A stretch of DNA of 64,000 bases from G965276675 sp965276675 (lineage in GTDB: Bacteria > Acidobacteriota > Terriglobia > Terriglobales > Acidobacteriaceae): assembly GCA_965276675.1 (NCBI GenBank), contig OZ255624.1, positions 3,596,001 to 3,660,000 on the forward strand, given 5' to 3'. Below the pieces are notes generated by a model. That model searched no databases. It saw nothing but the letters and a program-made list of their open reading frames with translations, and had not been told where the DNA came from. Below, one piece after another: positions 18,312 through 26,940 of this stretch. Positions within the stretch are counted from its first letter, which is position 1. Each line of letters opens with the position of its first letter. The position numbers were made by a program, and so were the translations under genes.

Positions 18312-21300
18312 CTACCACAAGATCTTGAGGCCGAATTGTATTTGTCGTGCCGTGGTCTGAGTGGCATCGATTGTTCCGGCTCCGCCCACCGGCGACGCGC
18401 CAGCGGTCACGGCGGGGTCCTGCGCGTATAAAGTGTCGTCATTTAGGGGCGCAGCAAAGTTAGCGCGATTGAGTACGTTGAAGAACTCGGCGCGAAACTG
18501 GACGCTCGTAGAATCCGAAATGCGTTTGAGAGGGAAGTTGCGGAACAGTGAGGCGTCAAGTTCGGACAGGCCGGGGCCAGTGAGTGGATTTCGACCCGCA
18601 TTGCCGAGCCGATTGATAGGCGAAGGCACCGCAAAACACTGCAGCTTAATGTAGTTCGTAGGATTTCTGGGATTTATCGCGTGCCCGCAACCATTACCAT
18701 GCACGCGGTCCGGATAATCGAAAGGGTCAGTATTATTCAGCCCCAGCGGGTCTCCACCAATTAGAACCGGAAACGGAGAGCCACTGCTGGCCTGGAAAAT
18801 TCCGCCGATCTGCCAGTTGCTGGCGAAGATTTGCAGAAGATCGCTACCTCGCTCTAGCCCCGGAACAGTCCATGTCCCACTGATGACCGCGCTTTGTCCG
18901 AGATTAAAATCCGATACCCCCCGTCTGAGATTTGGGTCGAACCAGAAAGGCAAGCTGGAGGGCGAATTCGAAAACTGATCGCCGGCAATGGTGGAGGATC
19001 CTGTGTCGATGCTCTTCTGCCAAGTGTAGGATCCCTGCAGCTGGAAACCATTGCTTAACCTTTTCTGAACACCGATCACTAGCCCCTGATAATAGGAATC
19101 TGCATCGAAGCTAAGCCTGTCGATGCGCCCCACATTGGGATTGATAGGCACTCCGCTGGAAATTGGGGTCGGCCACACATAGCTGGCGCCAACCTTGGTG
19201 GGAATCACAATGTCCGCGTCGTCGGTCCTGAATGGGAGGTGCAATCCCCTTGACCCGATGTAGCCGATGGTTGCGACAACTTGCTTGAACAGCTCCTGCT
19301 GTACGCTCAGATTCCATTCGATAACGTAGCTGCGCGACGGGTTTGGCTGCACATACGCCACACGCTGCCCGCTCAGGCTTCCAGGCGACTGTTGGCTGAT
19401 GCCGATCTGGTATGTCTGTGAGGGAAAGGAGCCTGCAGGCGGATTGGCTGTAGCAACGCTCTGGAGAAAAGGTGCTGAGGCGGAGCTGATGATCAGGAAC
19501 TCATAGGGAAGCGGAAGAACATCGAAGAGACCGATGCCGCTTCTTATTGAAGTCTTACTGCCTCCGAACGGCGCCAAGGCAAACCCCAGTCTCGGTTCCA
19601 CGTTCTTGAGCGTGGGATTGGAGAAGTAGGGTGCGCCCAGATGCACCTGCGAGTCCGTCATGGAACGCAAGGTAGCAAGCTTCCCATGTGCTTCATTCGG
19701 AGTCGTCGACATCTCGTAACGCAATCCGAGGTTCAGGGTCAGGTTCGGCTTCGCCTTCCAATCGTCTTGAATGTAGCCGCCGAATAGGGTCGCGCGCATG
19801 TTGCGTGGAGAGTCATCTGCTGGCACGGTGCCACTAAACGACTGTGGGTGATTAGTAAGAAAGCTCGAAAGAGAACCGAAGCTGAAGCGCCCATTATCGA
19901 AGAAATGGAATATGTTGTTCGACCTCATGTATTCCATGGCATAGCCGAACTTCAGCTGGTGCGAGCCCTTGCTCCAGAAGGCGTCATCGTATAACTGATA
20001 GGAGTTCCACCCAAAGGCAAAGTTCGGAAAACCATCGAGGCCGCCAGAGAAGGTGGCAATGCCGGGTACAGAGATGAACGGGGCTGGCTGGCCTGGAACA
20101 GCTCCCAGCGAGGTGTCTGCAGCGGCAGGATTAATCGCAGGCGAAGTGGCAATCGAAGCGCTATTACGGCTGAAGCCAATTCGGAAGGAATTGATGAGGT
20201 TTTGTGTAAAAGTATGAGTTTCTTCAATAGTGAAGAAAGGGCGTGAGTTGCTGTTAGAGAAGCCCTCATTGTTTAGTGGATCGGGATTTGTGAGAAAGCT
20301 CTTGTCGTAGAGAAAAGTCGCACCTAAATTGTCTTCGCCAGAGAAGCGATGAGTGACTCTCCCTGTGTAGAAGTTATCGCTTCCGCGCTGCAGGGTCACC
20401 ACATCGTAGAGTGCGGTATCGCCCGGAGCAATAATAGGCCCATTCGGTACATGCCAGAAAGTGAGATAAGGAGTTATTTTCGGGTCGACAGCTACGTTTC
20501 CAGTCGAAAGAATTCCCTGGCGGGCATTCATGGAGGGAACAAGATTCACACTGGTTGTGCTCAGAGACTGCCGAAGCCCTTCGTAGTTAAAGAAAAAGAA
20601 AGTCTTCTGTTTCACGATTGGTCCACCGATCGAGCCCCCGAACTGGTTGCGCTTGAAGGGGGGCACCGACGGACCATCAAAATAGTTGCGCGCATCCAGA
20701 GCGCTATTGCGGATGAATTCGTAAAGGTCGCCGTGAAACTGGTCGGTTCCGGACTTGGTGACGGCATTGACCACGCCACCCGAGGTGCGCCCGTATTCCG
20801 CCGAGTAATTGGACGTGAGAACCGAGAACTCGGCAATAGCGTCTACTCCCGTTAGGTTGCCGAGCACGCTGCCCGGAGCACCGTTGGTGTAATCGTTGAA
20901 GCTGATTCCATCCAGGCGATAGTTATTCTGCGTAGGGCGCGTTCCGGCGATGCTTAGCTGGTTGCCAAAACCTCTCGCTCCACGTGAAACGTCCGCGGAT
21001 CCGACGCCGCCAATGGCCGACTGGTTGCGTACAGCATTCACGCCGGGTTCGAGCGTCGCCAGTTGTGACCAGTCTCGGCCATTCAAAGGCAATTCCCGAA
21101 TAGCAATTCCATCAATCTCTCCGCTCAGCGTGGCCGTGGAAAGCGTCACACCAGCGTCACTGCTGACCTCCACAGTCGAGGTGGCCAGTCCAACTTTCAG
21201 CGATATGTTGAGCGGTAGCTCGGTGCCCACTGTAAGTGTGACTGCTGAGGCTGATTCGGTTGAAAACCCTGTCGCAGACACTTTGACTTGGTAGGAGCCG

Positions 21301-21542
21301 GGTACTAAGTTCGTAGCAAAGTAAAGCCCCGCCGAATTTGTAGTGACCGTTTGCACCACGCCGGTGGATACATTACGAATGGCGACCTCAGCGTTAGGTA
21401 TGCTGGCTCCACTCGGATCCGTAATCGACCCTGTCAGCGTGGCGCCTGCAACCTGGCCATAGACCTGGGCGGATCGAACTGAAAGAAAGCCTGCAACTGC
21501 AATCACCAAGAGGGGGTAATACAAAAACAGTCTCTTCAGCAT
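18312..21542 (-). CDS. TonB-dependent receptor, Oar-like (second)
   Basis: This is a 1076-residue outer-membrane transporter. The start is the ATG at 21542, preceded by CAGGAG at the right distance. Order of parts: signal peptide (LFLYYPLLVIAVAGFLSVRSAQVYG), carboxypeptidase-regulatory domain (about 35-115: TLTGSITDPSGASIPNAEVAIRN), plug (about 130-260: IRELPLNGRDWSQLATLEPGV, NNYRLDGISFNDY, YSAEYGRTSGGVVNAVTKSG) and a long barrel (GDLYEFIRNSALDARNYF, then RNQFGGSIGGPI). The LPLNGR and GRTSGGVVNAVTKSGT motifs are hallmarks of the large Acidobacteriota receptor family. It heads an operon with two small secreted proteins and a beta-propeller. Confidence 0.93.
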   Translation of the reverse strand: MLKRLFLYYPLLVIAVAGFLSVRSAQVYGQVAGATLTGSITDPSGASIPNAEVAIRNVSTGVVQTVTTNSAGLYFATNLVPGSYQVKVSATGFSTESASAVTLTVGTELPLNISLKVGLATSTVEVSSDAGVTLSTATLSGEIDGIAIRELPLNGRDWSQLATLEPGVNAVRNQSAIGGVGSADVSRGARGFGNQLSIAGTRPTQNNYRLDGISFNDYTNGAPGSVLGNLTGVDAIAEFSVLTSNYSAEYGRTSGGVVNAVTKSGTDQFHGDLYEFIRNSALDARNYFDGPSVPPFKRNQFGGSIGGPIVKQKTFFFFNYEGLRQSLSTTSVNLVPSMNARQGILSTGNVAVDPKITPYLTFWHVPNGPIIAPGDTALYDVVTLQRGSDNFYTGRVTHRFSGEDNLGATFLYDKSFLTNPDPLNNEGFSNSNSRPFFTIEETHTFTQNLINSFRIGFSRNSASIATSPAINPAAADTSLGAVPGQPAPFISVPGIATFSGGLDGFPNFAFGWNSYQLYDDAFWSKGSHQLKFGYAMEYMRSNNIFHFFDNGRFSFGSLSSFLTNHPQSFSGTVPADDSPRNMRATLFGGYIQDDWKAKPNLTLNLGLRYEMSTTPNEAHGKLATLRSMTDSQVHLGAPYFSNPTLKNVEPRLGFALAPFGGSKTSIRSGIGLFDVLPLPYEFLIISSASAPFLQSVATANPPAGSFPSQTYQIGISQQSPGSLSGQRVAYVQPNPSRSYVIEWNLSVQQELFKQVVATIGYIGSRGLHLPFRTDDADIVIPTKVGASYVWPTPISSGVPINPNVGRIDRLSFDADSYYQGLVIGVQKRLSNGFQLQGSYTWQKSIDTGSSTIAGDQFSNSPSSLPFWFDPNLRRGVSDFNLGQSAVISGTWTVPGLERGSDLLQIFASNWQIGGIFQASSGSPFPVLIGGDPLGLNNTDPFDYPDRVHGNGCGHAINPRNPTNYIKLQCFAVPSPINRLGNAGRNPLTGPGLSELDASLFRNFPLKRISDSTSVQFRAEFFNVLNRANFAAPLNDDTLYAQDPAVTAGASPVGGAGTIDATQTTARQIQFGLKILW

Positions 21543-21705
21543 GGCGTCTCCTGTGGGCAAGTGACATTCGTAGTGCGAGTCGCGGCGTTGCTCTTACGCT
21601 ATCTAGCCCGTGAACCACCAGCAAAATGCTGATGGACTTATTAAGCCCAGTGGCTGCAAAGCCTCACGGCCTAGAGTACCGGGCGTCCAATGTTATGCTT
21701 ACAGC

Positions 21706-23061
21706 TCAGAGTGACGGCCGGTCTATGTTCGGGCAATATCTGGCCAAGAACCCGCCCAAAAACTCGGGGCATTCTAGCAAACGCATTCCCGGAATCTTTG
21801 AAGATCGACACAGAACTCTTCCTACTGCCTCGGCTACATAGTCCAGGTGAGCTCTCGAATACACACGCGCCGGCAGGGCAAGGCGAACCAGTTCGGTCTT
21901 ATTCCGGCGGCAGACCTGTTCAGAGACAGTGATCCTTGTACCGCGTATCCCAGATTCGACATATAACTCGGCGAGGAAGGCCTGCGCGGGGTGCTCGTCA
22001 GGACCGAGGTGGGGAAGCATGCGGGCAGCATCGAGATAGACGGCATGGCCTCCTGCCGGGTGCAGTAGGGGCACTCTTTGCTCCGCCAAGCGATCAAAGA
22101 GATATTGCGTGGCGCCCATGCGATCGTCAAGATAGGACTGGCCTAAGGCTTCACGCAATCCAACGGCGATGGCTTCCATGTCTCGACCGGTGATACCACC
22201 ATAGGTTGTGTAACCCTCCGTCAGCAGGAGATGCTGCCGCGCAAGTGCAGCTACGGAATCGGATTTAGTAGCGAAAAAACCACCTGCGTGAGCAAGGCCG
22301 TCCTTCTTCGCCGAGAAAATACACCCGTCCACAAGCGCGAACATTCTCCGCGCAATTTCAGGAATGCTCATGGTGCGGCAGCATACCTCATCGCGCTGGA
22401 TAAACCACGCGTTCTGGGCGAATCTGCAGGCATCCAGGTAAAGCGGGATGCGGTGCTCGCGGGCAACCTCATGGACTGCTTGGAGATTAGCCAACGAGAC
22501 GGCCTGGTCGCCGCAGACGTTATTTGTGATTGTGAGAAGGATGAAGGAAACGCGCGGCCTGTCTGCCCTGGACAGCCATGACGCAAGGCCAGCTACATTC
22601 ATGTTCCCTTTGAACAGGGACGGATTTTCGAACTTCCAGAACTCCTCGACCGGGAAGTCGACCGGTAGAGCTCCGAAAGCCCGCACATTAGCCCGGGTGG
22701 TATCGAAATGCATATTGCCGGGGACCACGTCTCCTGCACGCAGCAGGCAGAACATCAGCAGTCTCTCTGACGCTCTTCCTTGATGTGTGGGAAGGACGTG
22801 CGGGAAGCCAAAGATCTCCTGCACCGCTGATTCGAAGCGACGGTAGCTCGCGCTGCCCGCATAGCTTTCATCGCCACGCATCATCGCCGCTGACTGTTCT
22901 GCGCTCAGAGCACAGAGTCCACTATCGGTAAGCAGATCGATCGTCACGGCGTCTCCGTCAATGCGATAGAGGTTATATTCGGCTTCGTAAAGTAACTGCT
23001 CGCGTCGTTCACGGCTGCAGACCGGAAGGAGCTCCACAACGCGCGCACGGTACCTTTCCAT
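21706..23061 (-). CDS. Tryptophanase/tyrosine phenol-lyase family beta-eliminating lyase
   Basis: This is a 451-residue PLP enzyme of fold type I in the tryptophanase family (TnaA is about 470). Visible marks: SYAGSASYRRFESAVQEIFGFPHVLPTHQGRASE (substrate and PLP-phosphate region), NMHFDTTRANV, LTITNNVCGDQAVSLANL, the PLP aspartate in LYLDACRFAQNAWF, and the Schiff-base lysine in FSAKKDGLAHAGGFF, where TnaA and TPL usually read SGKKD-x-LVNIGG. It probably splits an aromatic or related amino acid to pyruvate and ammonia, and tryptophan versus tyrosine cannot be settled from sequence. It is divergent from an Lrp/AsnC regulator and about 160 bp upstream of the TonB receptor. Confidence 0.85.
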   Translation of the reverse strand: MERYRARVVELLPVCSRERREQLLYEAEYNLYRIDGDAVTIDLLTDSGLCALSAEQSAAMMRGDESYAGSASYRRFESAVQEIFGFPHVLPTHQGRASERLLMFCLLRAGDVVPGNMHFDTTRANVRAFGALPVDFPVEEFWKFENPSLFKGNMNVAGLASWLSRADRPRVSFILLTITNNVCGDQAVSLANLQAVHEVAREHRIPLYLDACRFAQNAWFIQRDEVCCRTMSIPEIARRMFALVDGCIFSAKKDGLAHAGGFFATKSDSVAALARQHLLLTEGYTTYGGITGRDMEAIAVGLREALGQSYLDDRMGATQYLFDRLAEQRVPLLHPAGGHAVYLDAARMLPHLGPDEHPAQAFLAELYVESGIRGTRITVSEQVCRRNKTELVRLALPARVYSRAHLDYVAEAVGRVLCRSSKIPGMRLLECPEFLGGFLARYCPNIDRPSL

Positions 23062-23106
23062 CTGGCTTCGACCACCGTCCTAATTGGGTGCCTCATACTA
23101 TGGCCT

Positions 23107-23121
23107 AATTTAGCGCTAATT
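23107..23121. promoter_or_regulatory. Candidate Lrp/AsnC operator between lyase and regulator
   Basis: AATTTAGCGCTAATT is an imperfect palindrome centred on AGCGCT with AT-rich flanks, as Lrp-type sites often are. It sits mid-way in the 122-bp gap between the divergent lyase and Lrp-like genes. Inferred from position and symmetry only. Confidence 0.35.
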
Positions 23122-23183
23122 GAAATAGGGTATTTAAGGTTTTGCGAAGCTGTGACAGAATTATTTAATGAGGACTGGGGCAA

Positions 23184-23654
23184 ATGACAGAAACAGCTCC
23201 AAAGCTGCTGGACGCGATTGGAATGCGGATCATTGAGGAACTGCAGAGGAATGCGAGGCTTCCATTCACCGAGCTGGGCAGAAGAGTGGGCCTGTCAACC
23301 CCTGCGGTGATGGAGCGGGTGAGAAGAATGGAGGAGACTGGCATCATCGTCGGCTATCGCGCGCAGGTGCATGCCTTGAGCATAGGCTACTCCATCATTG
23401 CTTTCATCGCGCTGAACAATGTGGACGGTGCAATGCTGCCGAACATCACTCGTATTACAAAGACAATTCCGGAGGTGATGGAGTGTCATCGGATCACGGG
23501 TCCAAATTCATTTATCTTGAAAGTGGTGGCCGCTTCTATCCCGGATCTAGAGAGAATCATTGACCGCCTCAGTCCCTATGTTGCAACTTCGACGTCGCTG
23601 GTTCTCTCGACCATCATTGCTGATCAGATACTGGTGCCTAAGACTGAGGCTTAG
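23184..23654 (+). CDS. Lrp/AsnC-family transcriptional regulator
   Basis: This is a 156-residue regulator with an N-terminal winged HTH (about 10-60: LDAIGMRIIEELQRNARLPFTELGRRVGLSTPAVMERVRRMEETGII) and a C-terminal RAM ligand-binding domain (about 75-150). Divergent placement next to the beta-eliminating lyase suggests it senses the amino-acid substrate and controls that gene and itself. A purine-rich GAGGACTGGGG stretch precedes the ATG. Confidence 0.93.
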   Translation: MTETAPKLLDAIGMRIIEELQRNARLPFTELGRRVGLSTPAVMERVRRMEETGIIVGYRAQVHALSIGYSIIAFIALNNVDGAMLPNITRITKTIPEVMECHRITGPNSFILKVVAASIPDLERIIDRLSPYVATSTSLVLSTIIADQILVPKTEA

Positions 23655-23930
23655 CTCCATACCACCCAAGGTGACAACAGCCGTTCAAACTGTCGTCGGT
23701 TTGCTCCGCTCATGAATTGCCAGCTTGGTCTTTCGCCGGGTCGAGTGAACCTGGTGATAGCCAGACAGCTTCGTGCACCATCTGTCAATGAATGTAGGGA
23801 GACACCCGATCCGTGGTCTTTCACGAAATGCTTACCCTTGCAGATTTATGCGGTAGTTGCGCATAGCACGGGCTGGGCAGGCGCAGTCACCGCAGCCATG
23901 ATCTACTTGGCAAAAGCTCGTGAAAGAGAT

Positions 23931-25289
23931 TTACTTTGCACCTCGTCCGATCAGGACGACTTTGACAGTCTCAATCAAGATCGCGAAGTCCAGCCACAGA
24001 GACAGGTGCTTCACGTAAAAGAGATCAAACTCCAGCTTCCGCTTAGATTCCTCGATGCTCGCTCCGTAGTGGTAACGCACCTGCGCCCACCCTGTTAAAC
24101 CCGGCGGGACTGCATGCCTCTGCGAGTAGTAGGGGATATGCTCTGCAAGGAGAGAGCAGAACTGCGGCTGTTCCGGGCGTGGTCCCACCAGGCTCATCTC
24201 CCCTTTTAGAATGTTGAAGAGTTGCGGAAGCTCGTCCAACCGGTACTTGCGGAGGAAGCGGCCGGTGCGCGTGATCCGGTCGTCCTCTTCAGAGGCCCAG
24301 CGCGCTGCACAGTTGGCACTCTTTGGCCGCATGGTCCGGAATTTGTAGATCCGAAAGGGTCGTCCGTTCACACCAGTACGGTCCTGGCTAAACAGAATGT
24401 CGCCCTCTTTCTCTAAATAGATAACCGCTGCAACAATCGCCATCACCGGAAGAGTGCTCACGATAAGCAGAGCCGACAATGACAGATCGAGGATGCGCTT
24501 GGCCGCCCGCTTACGCTTGCCATTTTCGAAACCATTGGAGAAGACAAACCACTCCGGCTGCAGATGATCGACACGCACCCGTCCGGTGGCCCGTTCGTAG
24601 AAAGCGTGCGCATCTTCTATCCGCAGTCCCTTCATCTTGCATTCAAGCAGCACCTGGAGAAGATCTCTGTCGTGAGAGCTTGTCTCACACACGATGATCC
24701 TGTCATAGCGTGATCCCATCCGATCCACTGTTTCGTAGGCCGCGTAGGTGCTCGCTCGTACCAGCATGCGTTGCGGATCAAGGGTTTCGATCACCTGCAT
24801 GTTCCATTCAGGACAGGTCGAGACCACCCCAAGCAGCTCCGCGGATTCCGCTCCAGAGCTTACGATCAACACCCGCTCTCGCCGCTTTGGCAGCGCGACC
24901 AGTCTCGTTACTACGGCCACGAACGCTAGCAGTATCGCAAGCAGTAGCAGACGATCAAGGCCGGGGGTGAGCTCAGGGCTCACTCGGTAGCAGATCGCCA
25001 GCAACACAAAAAGCATGCCAAAGGCCTGCAGAGTGCGCACCACAACTGAGCCGCTGTTGCGAATGATCTGCAAGTTATAGAGCTCGTTATAGTAGAAGAC
25101 CGCCTCGCACACCAAGCCCGCGAACATGAGCCTGGCCATCGCTGCCAACAGTGCAGCAGGCGATAGCGGTTGTGCGAACAGGAATGCCGGCAACGTAAAC
25201 AATGCCGGAAGCACCAGGACGAAGGCGACGAAATCAAAGGACAGAAGGAACGCTGCCCTGGGCGGAAGTGCTTTGCCACAGATCTTCAT
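23931..25289 (-). CDS. EPS priming polyprenyl glycosylphosphotransferase (EpsB/TIGR03013-like)
   Basis: This is a 452-residue membrane enzyme that transfers the first sugar-phosphate to undecaprenyl phosphate. The start is the ATG at 25289 after a strong AGGAGGAGC site. Four to five N-terminal membrane segments and a nucleotide-binding-like middle (ERVLIVSSGAESAELLG) lead to the catalytic bacterial-sugar-transferase domain (about 255-450): KRILDLSLSALLIVSTLPVMA, ILFSQDRTGVNGRPFRIYKFRTM, RKYRLDELPQLFNILKGEMSLVGPRPE, PPGLTGWAQVRY. This subtype usually occurs in EPS clusters linked to exosortase XrtA, but no exosortase is seen here. It follows the DegT gene by 11 bp. Confidence 0.93.
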   Translation of the reverse strand: MKICGKALPPRAAFLLSFDFVAFVLVLPALFTLPAFLFAQPLSPAALLAAMARLMFAGLVCEAVFYYNELYNLQIIRNSGSVVVRTLQAFGMLFVLLAICYRVSPELTPGLDRLLLLAILLAFVAVVTRLVALPKRRERVLIVSSGAESAELLGVVSTCPEWNMQVIETLDPQRMLVRASTYAAYETVDRMGSRYDRIIVCETSSHDRDLLQVLLECKMKGLRIEDAHAFYERATGRVRVDHLQPEWFVFSNGFENGKRKRAAKRILDLSLSALLIVSTLPVMAIVAAVIYLEKEGDILFSQDRTGVNGRPFRIYKFRTMRPKSANCAARWASEEDDRITRTGRFLRKYRLDELPQLFNILKGEMSLVGPRPEQPQFCSLLAEHIPYYSQRHAVPPGLTGWAQVRYHYGASIEESKRKLEFDLFYVKHLSLWLDFAILIETVKVVLIGRGAK

Positions 25290-25300
25290 CGATGCTCCTC

Positions 25301-26452
25301 CTAAGTCATTGAGCTGGAGCACGACCGGGAATGGACGATCTCTCGAAGCGCGTTACCGACGCGTTCGATCTGAGCCAGACTCAACTCTGGATAGATCGGC
25401 AGCGAAAGCACCTGAGCCGCTGCGGCCTCAGCGTGTGGAAGATCGCCACGAAGGTACCCGAGGTTCTTGTACATGGGCTGCAAGTGAAGAGGTACGGGGT
25501 AGTACACGGCGCTTTGAATGCCCCTGTCCGCCAGCATCTGCTGCACGTAGTCACGATGTGGAACCCGGATCGTGTACTGGTGGAAGACCGAACTACGCCC
25601 GGTGGCGACTCTCGGCACTGTGAGTTCCTCAATGGAGGACAAGACCTCGTGATAGGCTTCTGCCTTCCGCCGCCTTGCCTCGTTCCAGGTGTCGAGGTGC
25701 GGCAGCTTTACGCGAAGAATTGCCGCCTGCAGCTCATCGAGACGACTGTTCCATCCCTGCTCCTCACTGTGGTATTTTCTTACACTGCCATGACTACGCA
25801 GCTTCCTGAGCCGGTCGGCCTGTTGAGCATCCTGCGTTACGACCATCCCTCCATCGCCACAAGCCCCGAGGTTCTTGCTTGGAAAAAACGAGATACACCC
25901 AAAGTCACTCAGGGAGCACACCCGCTCGTCGCCATACGACGCGCCGAGCGCTTGCGCGGAGTCTTCCAGCAAGGCTAGTCCGTGATGTGCAGTGATGCTT
26001 CGTAGTTCAGCCATTTCTGCAGGCTGACCATACAGATGCACAGCGATGATCGCGCGCGTTCGAGACGTGATGCGGCTGAGCGCCGCCCCTGGGTCGATAT
26101 TGAAGGTCTCCGGATCGATATCGACGAAGACCGGCGTTGCATGCAGCAGGCTGACCGCATCGGCGCTTGCGATAAAGCTGAACGCAGGGACGATCACCTC
26201 GTCGCCTGGACCCACACCAGCGGCCCTTAGCGAAAGGAGCAGGGCATCCGTACCGGAGGCGACGCCGACCGCATGTTCCACGCCGCAGTACTGGGCGATC
26301 TCTTTTTCCAGGGCGATGACGTTCGGGCCCAGGATGAATTGCTGTGCTTCCATCACGCGGTGGATCGCAGCCGTAATCTCGCCGCGAAGAGCAGAGTACT
26401 GCCCCTCAAGGTTGAGCAAGGTAAGCAGTTCAGGTGTTGCTGTTGCAGCCAT
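25301..26452 (-). CDS. wbpE: DegT/DnrJ/EryC1 sugar aminotransferase (WbpE-like)
   Basis: This is a 383-residue PLP-dependent nucleotide-sugar aminotransferase. The start is the ATG at 26452 behind AGGAGG. Motifs: GVASGTDALLLSLRAAGVGPGDEVIVPAFSF, LLEDSAQALGASYGDERV (PLP aspartate), FFPSKNLGACGDGGMV (Schiff-base lysine) and GWNSRLDELQAAILRVKLPHL. In the context of wbpA-, wbpB-, wbpD- and wbpI-like genes it probably forms the 3-amino group of UDP-2-acetamido-3-amino-2,3-dideoxyglucuronate. The substrate assignment is inferred from neighbours. It appears to be served by a minus-strand sigma-54 promoter at 26612-26627. Confidence 0.88.
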   Translation of the reverse strand: MAATATPELLTLLNLEGQYSALRGEITAAIHRVMEAQQFILGPNVIALEKEIAQYCGVEHAVGVASGTDALLLSLRAAGVGPGDEVIVPAFSFIASADAVSLLHATPVFVDIDPETFNIDPGAALSRITSRTRAIIAVHLYGQPAEMAELRSITAHHGLALLEDSAQALGASYGDERVCSLSDFGCISFFPSKNLGACGDGGMVVTQDAQQADRLRKLRSHGSVRKYHSEEQGWNSRLDELQAAILRVKLPHLDTWNEARRRKAEAYHEVLSSIEELTVPRVATGRSSVFHQYTIRVPHRDYVQQMLADRGIQSAVYYPVPLHLQPMYKNLGYLRGDLPHAEAAAAQVLSLPIYPELSLAQIERVGNALREIVHSRSCSSSMT

Positions 26453-26611
26453 GGGTGCGCCTCCTACGCATTTACCACTTGCACTTGGTGGAACTAGCAC
26501 TCGCGAAGGTGGGCCCGCGCGAGTCTTAGGCTAGACCAGGCAAATACTGCATCTTTCAAGTGTCATTACGCGGCTCACTTCTTTTGACAATTCGGTGTTC
26601 ATTGAGCGTGA

Positions 26612-26627
26612 AGCAAGAGGAAGGCCA
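26612..26627 (-). promoter_or_regulatory. Sigma-54 -24/-12 promoter driving the wbpE-like gene
   Basis: The minus strand reads TGGCCTTCCTCTTGCT, matching TGGC at -24 and TTGCT at -12 with exact spacing. The predicted start near 26601 leaves a leader of about 149 nt to the aminotransferase ATG. Confidence 0.6.
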
Positions 26628-26720
26628 TCTTCGACTCCATCCTAAAGTTCGAAGAGCCGCCCATCGTGCCCATAGTGCAATTGCCATGTGCGCGTCACCC
26701 CTCCTTGGGAGAAGTGACTT

Positions 26721-26752
26721 TGCACACTGTTGCAGGTTATGTGCACACTGCA
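26721..26752. promoter_or_regulatory. Phased TGCA array, candidate enhancer-binding-protein site (array A)
   Basis: TGCA occurs at 26721, 26731, 26742 and 26749, and TGCACACTG is directly repeated 21 bp apart (two helical turns). It lies between two divergent sigma-54-type promoters. Confidence 0.5.
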
Positions 26753-26871
26753 TGCTTGGGTCTCAAATGTCACTCGAACACGTAGGGGAGACGTTTCGGA
26801 TGGTCGCAGGCCTGGGAATGTAGAGCTTTTCGAAGAATTGTGCCGGCGCCCTCCCCGCCATCCTCAAACAG

Positions 26872-26887
26872 TGGCAGCCGGCATGCA
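26872..26887 (+). promoter_or_regulatory. Sigma-54 -24/-12 promoter driving the epimerase gene
   Basis: TGGCAGCCGGCATGCA has TGGCA at -24 and ATGCA at -12 with the required 12-bp GG-to-GC spacing. The predicted start near 26898 gives a 43-nt leader to the ATG at 26941. Confidence 0.6.
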
Positions 26888-26940
26888 GGGAGCGGGGACG
26901 AAGACGTCCCTGGATGTCCTGCTTTCCACGAGGTTTGGAT

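Larger units (their letters stand above)
26453..26940. other. 488-bp divergent regulatory region between wbpE-like and epimerase genes
   Basis: No convincing gene is present. The gap holds a sigma-54-type promoter for each divergent gene and, between them, phased TGCA repeats at 26721-26752 that lie about 95-150 bp upstream of both -24 elements. This is the geometry expected of a shared enhancer-binding-protein site. Confidence 0.6.

Noticed and set aside
21615..21635. Hairpin between the lyase and TonB receptor as a terminator.
   Set aside because: Stem with a G-T wobble and no following T run on the minus strand.
23712..24098. Plus-strand open frame of 128 codons between the Lrp gene and the sugar transferase.
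   Set aside because: Overlaps the end of the sugar transferase on the other strand and has unlikely composition. The gap 23,655-23,930 shows no gene.
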